A DNA stretch of 64,000 bases. Origin: Burkholderiales bacterium (lineage in GTDB: Bacteria; Pseudomonadota; Gammaproteobacteria; Burkholderiales; Casimicrobiaceae). Under the pieces are notes generated by a model. The model saw only the letters and a program-made list of their open reading frames with translations, made no database searches and was not told the DNA's origin. Shown here in pieces: positions 45,388-55,076 of this stretch (the first letter of the stretch is position 1; the number at the start of each line of letters is the position of its first letter). Position numbers and translations under genes: made by a program. The DNA lies in contig JANXNI010000052.1 of NCBI GenBank assembly GCA_025354165.1, positions 82,191 to 146,190 of the forward strand. Direction: 5' to 3'.

Positions 45388-45759
45388 TCACGCTGGCGTC
45401 AATGCTTTGCAAAAATCAATCATCGTGTCAATTTCGTTAATCTTGTCGAAAACTTTGTCCGCACCCAGACGAAGGCACTCGGCGCGTACTGCAGGTGCAG
45501 CGTAATTTGAGAGCACGACTACTTTCTGCGCGACAGGCCGTTGACGAAGTGTCGATACCACTTGAATACCGCTGCCTTGCTTCAGGAAAAGATCCACGAT
45601 AGCTAAATCCCATTCGTCGGGATTATTGGCGAGCCACGCCTTGGCGCCTTGCTCTGTTTCACTTGAACCAACAGTGATAGCTCCTACAAGTTCAGCCAGC
45701 GTTTCCGTCAAGCTGTCGCGAATGATCGGATTGTCTTCAACGAGAAAAATACGCAACAT
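45388..45759 (-). CDS. Single-domain response regulator
   Basis: A 123-residue receiver with no output domain. The acidic pocket is VEDN, the phospho-site aspartate is in LAIVDLFLKQGSG near residue 55, and the late lysine is in GADKVFDKINE. Its stop is 11 bases from the stop of the convergent NarL regulator. It may compete for, or relay, phosphate from the nearby CHASE3 kinase (inference). A GGAG site precedes the ATG. Confidence 0.87.
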   Translation of the reverse strand: MLRIFLVEDNPIIRDSLTETLAELVGAITVGSSETEQGAKAWLANNPDEWDLAIVDLFLKQGSGIQVVSTLRQRPVAQKVVVLSNYAAPAVRAECLRLGADKVFDKINEIDTMIDFCKALTPA

Positions 45760-46235
45760 TTCAACTCCGGGCGATACAACAAAACCGCACGTATGGTTGA
45801 TTCAATCGCGCGATTACGCCTTGAAAATCATACGGTTTCTATCTGCCGCTGACTGTAGGACAACACCTACACTTTGGCAAAAATTCTGCAAAAATTCGAG
45901 ATCAGATTGAAGCTCATTGGCTTGCAAAGTCGGTTCACTGCTGATGGCGGAGATGGCCGAAAAACGTACGGAGCGGATCAAACAGCCGAGGAGGCTCGCA
46001 CCCGAAATGCCGAAGCCAAAAATATCGAGGAATGAGTGCCATCAACTAAATGTTAGAAACGCTTATGCGCCAAGGCTAGCGCTTGATTTTATGGAAAGTC
46101 GACTTTCTATGATATAGAGCATTAGCCCACGTAAAATAAGGATGTGTAGCAAAAGCTGATGTGCGGAATCCAGTGTGGTCCGGTTAGCGATCTTCCGCGT
46201 TCTTATCTCCAAACTCGTAGGATCGCTGGCCTCAC
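45760..46235. other. Intergenic region without supported gene
   Basis: No convincing coding sequence. A 66-codon open frame at 45917–46117 has no ribosome site or family match. The perfect 14-bp palindrome GAAAGTC/GACTTTC at 46094–46107 is the only clear structure. The catalase gene ends at the right border. Confidence 0.5.
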
Positions 46236-48341
46236 TTACGCAAGCGTTCTGAGTGATGCCTCGCGATCCCAGTAGCGCAATTTGGCCGCGGCAATGAAGC
46301 CCTTAGCATCGTCGGCATTCACTACACCTGCATCACCCGTAATACCTGCGTGTCGCAACAATGCGACCCCGCCCGTGTCCACCGCAATGGCCTTCAAGTG
46401 TCCAAAGGCATCGCGCACGAAATCAATCGCCGCCGCCTCCTGGCACAGGGCCTTCGCAGCCTTCGCGCTCAGCACAATAGCGACCGCATCAAACATGACA
46501 GAGGGCGTTCCCGCCAACTGACCATCGGCAGGTAATAGCGACCCATCAGCCAGCGTTGCACCGCCAATTTTCGGGGCCACAATCGCTACCTTTGCTCCCG
46601 CTGCAACTGCTGCTTTTTTTAGCGCCGCAACTATCGCACCGTCGGAGCCCTCCGCCACCAAAATCGCTACTGCTCGGCCTTCCAGCGTCGCCTTCATCTT
46701 GCCGATGATTTGCAAAGCGGGCGACGGTGGCAAATCCTGAACCGGCATCGCCGCTTTCGGGGCCACTGGTAGCGTAGCCATGCCAAGTCCATCTGCCACG
46801 CGTCCGGCCAATCCGGCCTCGATATGGCGCAGATGCCCGACGATCGCCTCCCGAACGTGCGGGTGCTCAACCTTCGAGAGTTCAAATACCAGAGCTGACG
46901 CAAGGTGAGCTTGTTCATGAGCCGTTTGGCTGAGATAGAACTGCCGCGCCTGGCTGTAGTGATCAGCGAAACTCTCAGCACGGATTCGACCTCTGGTGTC
47001 CGAAGGCTCGCCGCCTTCATGCACAGCTGCACTGCGAAAGCCCGCGATCGGTGACTCGCGCGGCGAATCACCTGCCAGAGAGCTCGGCTCGTAATTCACT
47101 CGTCCCTTCGGACGGCCCATCTGCATATGACCATCGCGCTGGTGATTGGCAAATGGGCACTGCGGCGCGTTCACCGGGAGCTGGTGAAAATTTGGCGATC
47201 CCAATCGGGAAAGCTGCGTGTCGAGATATGAGAACAGTCTCCCTTGTAACAGTGGATCGTTTGAGAAATCGATTCCGGGAACGACGTGCGATGGGCAAAA
47301 CGCCACTTGCTCAGTCTCGGCAAAAAAGTTGTCCGGCCAGCGATTCATTACCAAACGCCCGATGACTTGCAACGGTACTAATTCTTCAGGGATGAGTTTC
47401 GTTGCGTCAAGATGATCGAATGGAAAAGCATCTGCCTCCGCCTGCGTGAACAACTGGACCGCGAACTCCCACTCGACGGTTTTACCGTCTGACAGCGCTT
47501 CGAATAAATCGCGGCGATGGAAGTCGGGATCTGCTCCGGCGATCTTGACGGCCTCGTCCCAAATAGTTGATTGCAGGCCTAGCTTCGGACGCCAGTGAAA
47601 TTTCACAAACGTCGATTCACCTTTAGCGTCAATCAGCCTAAAGCTATGGACGCCAAAGCCCTCGATCATGCGCAGTGATCGCGGAATGGTGCGATCCGAC
47701 ATGATCCACATCACCATGTGCATCGACTCGGGTGTCAGCGAGATGAAGTCCCAGAAATTATCGTGTGCGCTCGCGGCTTGAGGGAAGCCGCGATCTGGCT
47801 CCATCTTTACCGCGTGAACCAGATCCGGAAACTTGATCGCGTCCTGAATGAAAAACACCGGAACGTCATTGCCCACGAGATCCCAGTTACCCTCTTTGGT
47901 GTAGAACTTAATCGCAAATCCGCGTACGTCACGCGGCGTATCAACCGAACCCGAACCACCGGCCACGGTCGATATTCGCGTGAAGATCGGCGTCTTGACC
48001 CCAACTTCGGTGAGCACCCTGGCCGTGGTGTAACGATCCAGCGATTTCGTCAGTTCGAAGAAGCCATGCGCACCGCTGCCGCGCGCATGCACGATTCGCT
48101 CTGGAATGCGCTCATGATCGAAATGCATGACCTTTTCACGCAGGATAAAGTCCTCCAGCAGCGTCGGGCCTCGAGGGTTGGCGCGCAACGAGTTCTGGTT
48201 GTCCGAGACGACCGTTCCCTGATTGGTGGTGAGCGCCGGGTGGTCGCCTTTCACACGTTGATGCAGCTCGCCACCCGCGCCAATTTCATCGGTCGTTTTA
48301 GGCGTTTTCTTTAACGCTGCGGGCGATTTTCTCGCCTTCAT
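46236..48341 (-). CDS. katE: Large-subunit catalase (clade 2, HPII type)
   Basis: Decomposes hydrogen peroxide. The 701-residue length, with an N-terminal extension and a C-terminal flavodoxin/DJ-1-like domain (about 545–690), marks the large-subunit class. The catalytic histidine is in [13 protein letters not shown], near residue 83, the asparagine in the [12 protein letters not shown] region, and the heme-ligand tyrosine in [14 protein letters not shown]. It overlaps the hemerythrin gene stop by four bases (ATGA), so the two are coupled. Confidence 0.95.
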   Translation of the reverse strand: MKARKSPAALKKTPKTTDEIGAGGELHQRVKGDHPALTTNQGTVVSDNQNSLRANPRGPTLLEDFILREKVMHFDHERIPERIVHARGSGAHGFFELTKSLDRYTTARVLTEVGVKTPIFTRISTVAGGSGSVDTPRDVRGFAIKFYTKEGNWDLVGNDVPVFFIQDAIKFPDLVHAVKMEPDRGFPQAASAHDNFWDFISLTPESMHMVMWIMSDRTIPRSLRMIEGFGVHSFRLIDAKGESTFVKFHWRPKLGLQSTIWDEAVKIAGADPDFHRRDLFEALSDGKTVEWEFAVQLFTQAEADAFPFDHLDATKLIPEELVPLQVIGRLVMNRWPDNFFAETEQVAFCPSHVVPGIDFSNDPLLQGRLFSYLDTQLSRLGSPNFHQLPVNAPQCPFANHQRDGHMQMGRPKGRVNYEPSSLAGDSPRESPIAGFRSAAVHEGGEPSDTRGRIRAESFADHYSQARQFYLSQTAHEQAHLASALVFELSKVEHPHVREAIVGHLRHIEAGLAGRVADGLGMATLPVAPKAAMPVQDLPPSPALQIIGKMKATLEGRAVAILVAEGSDGAIVAALKKAAVAAGAKVAIVAPKIGGATLADGSLLPADGQLAGTPSVMFDAVAIVLSAKAAKALCQEAAAIDFVRDAFGHLKAIAVDTGGVALLRHAGITGDAGVVNADDAKGFIAAAKLRYWDREASLRTLA

Positions 48342-48835
48342 AGGGGGGCTCCGCGAGCTAAAAGTAACTCATCTTTACGCGCGGCCAATTTCGCGCCCAA
48401 AGCCTGCATGTCGAGCGAGGTTGCTTTTGCCTTCGGAAACATTTCGCCCTGCTCCTCTTTGACGTGGTGAGTGACGTACTCTGCCAGCACCGTGATCTTT
48501 GCGTCAAACATGTCGCCATCGGGTTCCTTGCCCTCTACCTGCGCGATCAGGCTCTTCAGGCTGGCATGTTCGACGGTAGCTTCGGGCACGAGCGTACGAT
48601 CCTTCAATGCCATTTGAACTGCCGGATAAAAAATCTCTTCTTCGATCTGAGCGTGGACTGAAAGCTCATTGCAGATCTTCGATACCAGGGCTTTCTTTTT
48701 CGCGGGTGATCGAAGCGTTTTGTATTCGGCGAAGAGCGCAGCGACGGCCTTGTGATCAGCACGTAACAGCGCTATCGCGTCCATCGCTTTTTTTGTTGCG
48801 GCGGGTGATTGTTTTTTGGTAGATGAGGTTGCCAT
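48338..48835 (-). CDS. Hemerythrin-like HHE domain protein
   Basis: A 165-residue protein with a Lys/Ala-rich N-terminal tail and a four-helix HHE cation-binding domain. Iron-ligand candidates are in [31 protein letters not shown] and [13 protein letters not shown]. Such proteins bind a di-iron centre and take part in oxygen, nitric oxide or metal stress responses. Coupling to katE suggests a peroxide or general stress role. Confidence 0.88.
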   Translation of the reverse strand: MATSSTKKQSPAATKKAMDAIALLRADHKAVAALFAEYKTLRSPAKKKALVSKICNELSVHAQIEEEIFYPAVQMALKDRTLVPEATVEHASLKSLIAQVEGKEPDGDMFDAKITVLAEYVTHHVKEEQGEMFPKAKATSLDMQALGAKLAARKDELLLARGAPL

Positions 48836-48867
48836 AGTTGTCTTTCAAAATTTCATTGAGTTGCGTT

Positions 48868-48942
48868 TTAGTGTGTGAAAAGTGCGATCAAAATGATGAT
48901 TGGAATGGGTACACCAAGAAAAAACAGCAGTAACGAACGCAT
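48868..48942 (-). CDS. 24-residue hydrophobic peptide
   Basis: ATG, 24 codons, TAA; the product (MRSLLLFFLGVPIPIIILIA and a further LFTH) is a single membrane helix. An AGGAG site lies six bases before the ATG, and the frame fills the gap between the PhnA-like and hemerythrin genes. I recall nearly identical short proteins annotated in other Proteobacteria, which supports its being a real gene. Too short for usual gene callers. Function unknown. Confidence 0.7.
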   Translation of the reverse strand: MRSLLLFFLGVPIPIIILIALFTH

Positions 48943-48978
48943 GGGGATCTCCTGTAAATTAATTTGGATTGCGCACAG

Positions 48979-49971
48979 CTAGGCGCGACGTTGGCGACCA
49001 CCGTAGGTCGCGGCGAGACTGGCGCAGAAGGCGCCTATGAGTAACGAGATAAATAACCAAAGCGCTGAATATGCTGAGGCTTTCCGAGCTTTGTCAGCAG
49101 CTTCACGTGCGGCGACTTCGGCGTCTTTTAGATTTGCCTGCAGGCGTGCATAAGCGCTAGTGACACGTTTCTCGGCATCTGACTGGTTAATGCCAGTGCG
49201 CATGGAGATGACCTGCCCGAGGTAACGAGAATCCTCTGGAAGAAGGACGCCCGTCCGTATCGCGTTCAGAAAAATTTGCGTTGTCTCGGCAGCCGTATTT
49301 GTCGTGGCTCGTTCCGTGTCGTTAGGCATGGTCACTGCGCCACTTGAAGCGGTCGGTGGAGTTGAATCTTTGCGAAACAAAGTGTCCACCAAGTAACGTA
49401 TAGAAGTGATATCGCCCAACGTCGAATTAGCGGTATCAGCACCTGCAATTGGGACAGACTTCGAGACACCGGCTACAGCAGCCGTCGCTGTCGCGCCGCC
49501 AGCGACTGCGGCGGTTGCTTGAACGCCCGTGCCCACGATGGAACCAATCACAGAAGTTAACAGCGCCGCAGTCGCTAACGATGCGACTGCCCAGGCCAGG
49601 AAACCGTGTGCTGTGTCGCGAAAGTAAGCCTCATCGCTGTGGACTGTTTTCCACTGCGCTCCCAGACGTCCCGCTATGTAGCCGCCCATGCCAGATGCCA
49701 GCAGTTGTGTGATGGTCAGCCAGAGAATCGCGGTGATGCCGAGCGCACCCGCGCTCATACCTTCACGCGTCCACGGCGACATTGAGGCTAATCCGAGCCC
49801 GGTTCCCAAAATTAGAAGGATGAGCGAAAGCGCCGCAGCGGCTGCAGCGCCGGCAACGATTGCGCTCCATGAAACTGCATGATCGACGTCGTGCACTTCT
49901 ACCCGCTCGCGAGCGATCACATTTGAATGCAATCCGACAGGATCCGCAGGATGGTGGCTTAGTGTTTCCAT
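48979..49971 (-). CDS. PhnA-like multi-helix membrane protein
   Basis: A 330-residue protein with a soluble start (about 1–30), then VSWSAIVAGAAAAAALSLIL and about four further helices, an Ala/Gly-rich section (about 130–175), a soluble loop and a last helix near the C-terminus (ALWLFISLLIGAFCASLAA). This type is labelled PhnA-like in several alpha- and betaproteobacteria but has no relation to the PhnA phosphonate enzyme. Function unknown; the neighbours suggest stress. Confidence 0.75.
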   Translation of the reverse strand: METLSHHPADPVGLHSNVIARERVEVHDVDHAVSWSAIVAGAAAAAALSLILLILGTGLGLASMSPWTREGMSAGALGITAILWLTITQLLASGMGGYIAGRLGAQWKTVHSDEAYFRDTAHGFLAWAVASLATAALLTSVIGSIVGTGVQATAAVAGGATATAAVAGVSKSVPIAGADTANSTLGDITSIRYLVDTLFRKDSTPPTASSGAVTMPNDTERATTNTAAETTQIFLNAIRTGVLLPEDSRYLGQVISMRTGINQSDAEKRVTSAYARLQANLKDAEVAAREAADKARKASAYSALWLFISLLIGAFCASLAATYGGRQRRA

Positions 49972-50278
49972 TGAAAAATCTCCTTCGATTTAGGTCATTT
50001 GGGGGACTTCGTATAGGCGAAATCGTAAAGAGACCGCGACACTGTCCGCATCAGACGTCTTTTGAAGTTGATGTAGGAGAAACACTACTGCCCACCGCCG
50101 ATAGAAATTTGCACCGAAAGGTGTAGTCGGCTCAGTGATGGAAGTGCGCGTTCAAAGCATGTAGGAATGCGGCGACAGCATCTGACTAGATCGGATTACA
50201 GCGACGCCATGTTGCGTTGCCTACCCTTGCACCAAACCTCGCAAAGGTCTTTTCCAACGACTATTTAAGGAAAGCGCA
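49972..50278. other. Intergenic region upstream of the PhnA-like gene
   Basis: No gene supported. Promoters for the PhnA-like gene would lie in this stretch, but no clear sigma-70 hexamers stand out. Confidence 0.4.
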
Positions 50279-50539
50279 ATGCGCAAAGTCAGCCACTCCT
50301 TACCTCAATGCGAATCGCCCGGCGTCATCCTCCATCGGACCATAACGAGTTCTGGCGTTGATCGACAATTATTGGACTACTCAGCGGTGCCATTCGGGGA
50401 CTCCGTCGACGAAGCCGAAATTGCAGCGGTACCGTGGCTTGGATACGCACATCGCGGCGACTACGCTAACGATGCGGCCAATAGGATCGCGAAATTGAGA
50501 GTTATGTCGCGAAACTTCGTAAGCGCCGCCCACGAATAG
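50279..50539 (+). CDS. Possible small ORF of unknown function
   Basis: An 86-codon frame with an AAGGAAA site seven bases ahead of the ATG. The product has no signal peptide, no membrane helix and no family I recognise. It is kept only because of the ribosome site and the otherwise empty interval; it may be spurious. Confidence 0.25.
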   Translation: MRKVSHSLPQCESPGVILHRTITSSGVDRQLLDYSAVPFGDSVDEAEIAAVPWLGYAHRGDYANDAANRIAKLRVMSRNFVSAAHE

Positions 50540-51016
50540 AATTTCAGACAGACCGCTCCAACTCTTCCGCGCGTTCAAGTGCGCACAGCAACCGTTTCTC
50601 ACGGATCGTCTCTTACTTGGCAGAGTAGTGAAGTTTAATTTGAAGACCTATCCGACGTATTCGCTCTGATGTCAAAAAAATATGACCTCCCTGATGTTTC
50701 CTGCGCAGCAAGGATCAAGCGGAAGGTGACGCAAGTTGTGCGGAAAAACGCAGAACTTCTATTGGGCAGAACCGAATACTGAAAGGCGCGCGCAAATTGC
50801 AAATGTGAAGTGGCAAAGCTGCCATTGCTCAGACGAATTTTTTCGCACGCAAGCCCATCGTGTTTTTCCTACAACGACAACTTAGTTGTGCTGACACGTG
50901 GAACGCTGCGCGGCGAGCAAAATTTTCTTGTCGTCAACATTCATTCGGCGATAACGGCAACGAAGGTTAAATGCTTCGAGTTGTCATACCCCAATCTAGT
51001 CTTCAAGGAGATATTC
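50540..51016. other. Intergenic region before the glycine-zipper gene
   Basis: No supported gene. An open frame joined to the downstream gene begins at 50810, but that extension lacks conserved features. No repeats of the dispersed families occur here. Confidence 0.4.
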
Positions 51017-51577
51017 ATGGACGAGAGAACGCAAGAAATTCGTGACGCAGAAAAGCTGGAATCGGCGGACGCAAATCGCGATCCGATCACTGGCACGCCG
51101 GGTGCGCACCCGGTAGGAACCGGCGTGGGTGCCGCCGCCGGTGGAGTCGCGGCCGGTTTGGCGACCGCCACGTTGGCAGGTGCCGTGACCGGTAGCGTTG
51201 TAGGCCCAGTCGGCACGGCTGTAGGTGCGGCTGTCGGCGCGATTGTCGGCGGCCTGGCAGGTCAAGCAGTAGCAGAATCTGTCAATCCAACCCGCGAAGA
51301 TGTGTATTGGCGCAGCAACTATATTGATCGCCCGTACATTGATCGCACGAAGAACTACGAGGACTATGGACCTGCATATGGGCTTGCAGTCAACAGGTAT
51401 GATGCGACCGTGGACAGGCGCTTCGAGGACGTTGAGAACGATCTCTCGCGCGAATGGACAACATCTCGCGGAACGTCCACATTGGACTGGAACGACGCGA
51501 GGCCAGCCGCACGTGACGCCTGGGAGCGATTGCGCGAGCCCGGTCAGTCGCCCCGCCTGCCTGAAAACTTAAGCTAG
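51017..51577 (+). CDS. Glycine-zipper domain protein
   Basis: A 186-residue protein starting at the ATG at 51017 after an AAGGAG site. Residues about 30–85 form a glycine-zipper hydrophobic segment (GVGAAAGGVAAGLATATLAG, then GPVGTAVGAAVGAIVGGLAG). The C-terminal part is polar with repeated YIDRPYIDRTKNYEDYGPAY-like and DWNDARPAARDAWERL elements, seen in stress-induced cell-envelope proteins. Function unknown. The location in the katE/hemerythrin neighbourhood supports a stress role. Confidence 0.75.
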   Translation: MDERTQEIRDAEKLESADANRDPITGTPGAHPVGTGVGAAAGGVAAGLATATLAGAVTGSVVGPVGTAVGAAVGAIVGGLAGQAVAESVNPTREDVYWRSNYIDRPYIDRTKNYEDYGPAYGLAVNRYDATVDRRFEDVENDLSREWTTSRGTSTLDWNDARPAARDAWERLREPGQSPRLPENLS

Positions 51578-51799
51578 TTTTAATGTCTGAATGGAGTGCT
51601 CGGCGTCGCCTTTTGCGGCGCTGAATGCATCAATTCCTACATTGCTTTACCAGCGTTTGCTGTCGGCGTTACTCATGGTCACGGCTATCTTGTTCGACCG
51701 CATATTGCCGAAGTCGGTGAACCGGTGGTTGTGTACGGAGCACGAAACCGACGGCAATAGAGCGTATCCGAATTGGCGACGATCTTCAGGAGAACTGTT

Positions 51800-52069
51800 A
51801 TGAGCGATAAATTCAACATAGGTCATCACGAAAAGGCAGTAAAACCGGTGGCGCAGGATCCATACGATTCATCATCTTCAAGTCTAAGTGTTGAGATTCT
51901 TCAAAAATCGGTGCCGAAACTTCCTCACGAAGCGGATCAATCTACCCGCGATCAGGAAACTGAGATCCGACCCGAAATAATTCAGGCCGGAGAGGACATA
52001 GCAGCCGGAATGAAAGACACGGATCGTGCGCCTGTGCTGAACGAAGTTTACAAAGGACAAAAGAAGTAA
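51800..52069 (+). CDS. Small hydrophilic protein of unknown function
   Basis: An 89-residue, highly polar protein from the ATG at 51800 (MSDKFNIGHHEKAVKPV), after a CAGGAGA site. It is rich in Ser, Asp, Glu and Lys, probably disordered, with no membrane segment. I do not recognise a family. It follows the glycine-zipper gene by about 220 bases in the same direction. Confidence 0.55.
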   Translation: MSDKFNIGHHEKAVKPVAQDPYDSSSSSLSVEILQKSVPKLPHEADQSTRDQETEIRPEIIQAGEDIAAGMKDTDRAPVLNEVYKGQKK

Positions 52070-52406
52070 CCGTCAGGTCAATTTCGACCGCCGCACCCAA
52101 GACCAAGTTGTTCGAATAAGGCTACGACTATCGTGTCTGGTTCAAGATCCGTTTCATCGTCAGTGTGTCATCGAGCGTAAACGCCGCTGGAGTTTTTCCC
52201 GCTTCGTGCTGTACTGTGGTGATGAAATGCGCTGACATTCATGCAATTTCGATACGTTTTTTGCGTGCGTGCGTCGCGGTGTCCGACTTGCCTGTATTGA
52301 TATAGCGCACGGGAAACCCTTTGCAGCGCATGGATTGCCCGCGAGTGCGGCAAAATATCGTCTCATTCATCGCGCGCCGCGCTTTTGCCGCCCGGACACC
52401 AGCCCC
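52070..52406. other. Intergenic region upstream of fdxA
   Basis: No gene supported. Open frames here run into fdxA but lack ferredoxin homology. No dispersed repeat is seen. Confidence 0.4.
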
Positions 52407-52736
52407 ATGACTTACGCCGTAAACGACAGCTGCATCAAATGCAAATACACCGACTGCGTGGACGTTTGTCCCGTGGATTGCTTCTACGAAGGCGAGAACA
52501 TGCTCGTCATCCACCCGGACGAGTGCATTGACTGCGGCGTATGCGAGCCCGAGTGTCCCGTCGACGCGATCAAGCCTGATTCCGACATTGCCGAGAAGTG
52601 GATCAAGCTGAACGCTGAGTACGCCATTGTCTGGCCGAACATTTCGCGCAAGAAAGCCGCCCCGCTAGACGCTGATGACTGGCGCGACAAACCGAACAAG
52701 ATGGAGCTTTTCTCGCCAAATCCGGGCAAGAAATAG
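52407..52736 (+). CDS. fdxA: Ferredoxin FdxA (seven-iron type)
   Basis: A 109-residue electron carrier starting at [17 protein letters not shown]. The cysteine spacing for one [3Fe-4S] and one [4Fe-4S] cluster is seen in [17 protein letters not shown] and [16 protein letters not shown]. The C-terminal extension (about 65–109) is characteristic of FdxA of Proteobacteria. The ATG follows a short, weak leader. The 116-bp repeat copy D starts four bases after the stop. Confidence 0.95.
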   Translation: MTYAVNDSCIKCKYTDCVDVCPVDCFYEGENMLVIHPDECIDCGVCEPECPVDAIKPDSDIAEKWIKLNAEYAIVWPNISRKKAAPLDADDWRDKPNKMELFSPNPGKK

Positions 52737-52739
52737 ATA

Positions 52740-52855
52740 CAGCTTTTAGCTGAACGACCGATTCTATAAGGGCTGAGCGTGGTAACGACCCTATATCGAT
52801 ATTACGTGAAATGACCATCTAGACCCAATGCAGTGGTCGTTTCACGAAAAAGCTG
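52740..52855. repeat. 116-bp palindromic repeat, copy D
   Basis: Complete copy beginning four bases after the fdxA stop. Ends are CAGCTTTTAGCTGAACGACC and GGTCGTTTCACGAAAAAGCTG (the reverse complement of CAGCTTTTTCGTGAAACGACC). Inner arms are TAAGGGCTGA and TAGACCCAA, and the palindromic centre TATCGATA is at 52794–52801. Confidence 0.87.
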
Positions 52856-52873
52856 TTGCCTTTCAACAAAGAA

Positions 52874-52999
52874 TCACCCGTCACTGATCCATATCGCCTC
52901 CGTTCCGTCGCAGCGGTAGCGCAATTGCCCGCTGGCGGTGGCAAACTTCGTCGCAATGTAGATTGAAACGATTGTGACCACCGTGACCGCGATGAACAC
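52874..52999 (-). CDS. Possible 41-residue membrane protein
   Basis: A minus-strand frame from a GTG at 52999 gives one strongly hydrophobic segment (VFIAVTVVTIVSIYIATKF) followed by a polar tail with YRCDGTEAIWISDG. It is divergent from, and overlaps, the start of the sensor kinase gene and converges on fdxA, with repeat D between them. The composition looks protein-like, but the ribosome site is weak. Confidence 0.35.
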   Translation of the reverse strand: MFIAVTVVTIVSIYIATKFATASGQLRYRCDGTEAIWISDG

Positions 53000-55076
53000 G
53001 TCCCCGCCGCCCGCCTTGAACCCAGCCGCAGCCGCCGCAGAGCGAGTCGCGACGCCGCCCACGCTCGGTCAGCGCAGCTGGAAGAGCTTTGGCGGGACGC
53101 CCTGGTGGCGGCTGGTGGTCGGTGGCCTGATTGTGCTGGTGTCAATGGGCCTGTTCACGCTGCCCTTCGATTCGATTAGCCTGAAACAGCAACTGAAATC
53201 GCCCGCAGCGCAACAGGAGTTCAAGTACGCGATCCAAAAGCAGGTACTCGAGCGCGCTCGTACGGGCCTGATTGGATTCCGCTTCATTGCCGACGACCCG
53301 ACCGTGGTTCGAGAAATTGACGACGCGATTGCCGACATTAACCGCGAACGTGCCTCACCGACGCATGAGATCACTGTCAAGAGCGCGGCCGAACTGAAGG
53401 CGCTGATTGACAGGCAACAGGAGCAAATCCGGGTCGGTTCACGCGCGCTGGAGCAGGCGGCCTTGAAGCTGCGCACGAATTTCGATAGCCCGGACGCCAC
53501 CGACAAGATTGAGCAGCTCGCGACCAAAATCGAGGGCTTGCAGGAGGGCATTGAGCAGCTAAAAGAATTGCAGAGTCATACCGAAGCTTTCGCCAGCGAC
53601 GCGACCGACAAATCGGGCAGCAAAGCCAAAGATGAAGTAACGGTGACCTTCAATCTGTTCGGCAAAAAAGCGCTGCTCGATTTCAATGGCAAGGCCGCCA
53701 TTGAGCCGGCAAACTTTGACCCGGAAACGCGAACGCTGATTCAGTCCACGGTCGCTCGCGACGCCGAGAAATTCATCTTCGGCACTGTGACGCTGGTCGT
53801 TCTCACGGTATTGTTTTTACTAATGCTGCTGGCGCGCGCCTTCGCAGGTCGTGCCGCGCGCGGTGAGCAGCGTGCGGTGATCGCTGAGTCGCGCGAGCGC
53901 AGCGAAAGCTATGCGCGTCAGCTGGCCGAAGCGCGCCTGATGGTGATGCGCGCGCAGGTGGAGCCGCACTTTCTATTCAACACGCTGGCCCACGTTCAGG
54001 CGCTTCAGGAAATTGACCCGCCACAAGCGGGCCACATGCTGGAGCGACTGATTTCGTATTTGCGCGCGGCCATGCCGACGATGCGCGAGACGACGTCCAC
54101 GCTCGGGCGTGAAGTCGAAGTCGTCACCGCGTACCTCGATCTCCTCAAAATTCGTATGGGCGATCGCCTGAACTACACGATCAGCGTGCCTGCCGAGCTA
54201 AACAGCATCAGTTTGCCGCCGACCATGATCGCCACGCTGGTCGAGAACGCGATCAAGCATGGGCTGGAGCCCAAGCGCGAGGGCGGCACGATTGCCATTC
54301 AGGTGCGCGAGGTGGGCGAGCAGATTGAAGTGCTGGTGGCTGACAACGGGTTGGGGCTCGGCGGCGCCGATACCGGTGGAACCGGCATTGGACTCGCCAA
54401 TACGCGTGAGCGCCTGAAAATGCTCTACGGCGATACCGGTGAGCTGGTCGTTGAACCGAATGCGCCGACGGGCGTGCGCGCGTTGTTGCGGGTGCCGAAA
54501 GTTCCGCCTGCCACGGTGGCAAGCGACGTTGATACCGATTCTGACACGGGAGTTTCTCCTTACTACACACAGACCGTGGGTCTGCTCGCGCTGTTCGTCG
54601 GCTGGCTCGGTGGCCACCGCATTTATGTCGGACACCGACGCACGGGTGCGATCCAAACTGCGCTCGGCGTGCTCTCGATTTTGAGTGGCGGGGTGCCGGT
54701 ATTTTTGGTGCCGCTCTTGTTGTGGGTGCTGCTCGACGGCGTGCGCATCATCAGCCGCGAATTCACTGACGGCAACGGACTGCGCATTGCAAGGTTCTCC
54801 GAAGCAGACAGCCGCATCCGTCGTGGCGCGTCTGCAATCACTCGAACCACCCGCGACCCGGCCGCATCGCGCTGTTCGCGACTGGTGGCGATATTCCTCG
54901 TGGTGTTGCTAGGACTGTTCGGTGCCCACCGCTTTTACGCTGGACGCATCGGAAGCGCGCTCGCTATGATGTTTACGCTCGGCGGCTTGGGTATTTGGTG
55001 GCTGATCGATATCATCATCGTCGCGACGGGCCAATTGATCGACAGCGAAGGTAAACGGGTAACCGAATGGGAATGA
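52974..55076 (+). CDS. LytS/YehU-type histidine kinase with two C-terminal TM2 domains
   Basis: A 700-residue sensor. It starts at a GTG at 52974, or at an ATG at 52992. Membrane helix one is at about residues 45–65, a coiled-coil extracytoplasmic region follows, and helix two is at about 263–288. The His_kinase domain has MVMRAQVEPHFLFNTLAH near residue 325, and the ATPase domain has LVENAIKHG and DNGLGLGGADTGG. After residue 520 two TM2 domains occur (GWLGGHRIYVGHRRTG and GLFGAHRFYAGRIGS), not a usual part of this family. It overlaps its response regulator gene by 10 bases. Confidence 0.9.
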   Translation: MTTVTAMNTSPPPALNPAAAAAERVATPPTLGQRSWKSFGGTPWWRLVVGGLIVLVSMGLFTLPFDSISLKQQLKSPAAQQEFKYAIQKQVLERARTGLIGFRFIADDPTVVREIDDAIADINRERASPTHEITVKSAAELKALIDRQQEQIRVGSRALEQAALKLRTNFDSPDATDKIEQLATKIEGLQEGIEQLKELQSHTEAFASDATDKSGSKAKDEVTVTFNLFGKKALLDFNGKAAIEPANFDPETRTLIQSTVARDAEKFIFGTVTLVVLTVLFLLMLLARAFAGRAARGEQRAVIAESRERSESYARQLAEARLMVMRAQVEPHFLFNTLAHVQALQEIDPPQAGHMLERLISYLRAAMPTMRETTSTLGREVEVVTAYLDLLKIRMGDRLNYTISVPAELNSISLPPTMIATLVENAIKHGLEPKREGGTIAIQVREVGEQIEVLVADNGLGLGGADTGGTGIGLANTRERLKMLYGDTGELVVEPNAPTGVRALLRVPKVPPATVASDVDTDSDTGVSPYYTQTVGLLALFVGWLGGHRIYVGHRRTGAIQTALGVLSILSGGVPVFLVPLLLWVLLDGVRIISREFTDGNGLRIARFSEADSRIRRGASAITRTTRDPAASRCSRLVAIFLVVLLGLFGAHRFYAGRIGSALAMMFTLGGLGIWWLIDIIIVATGQLIDSEGKRVTEWE

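Noticed and set aside
45917..46117. 66-codon plus-strand frame
   Set aside because: No ribosome site, no recognisable domain, and it lies in an otherwise gene-free stretch.
51591..51803. 70-codon frame upstream of the small polar protein gene
   Set aside because: It overlaps the ribosome site of the better-supported gene at 51800 and has no features of its own.
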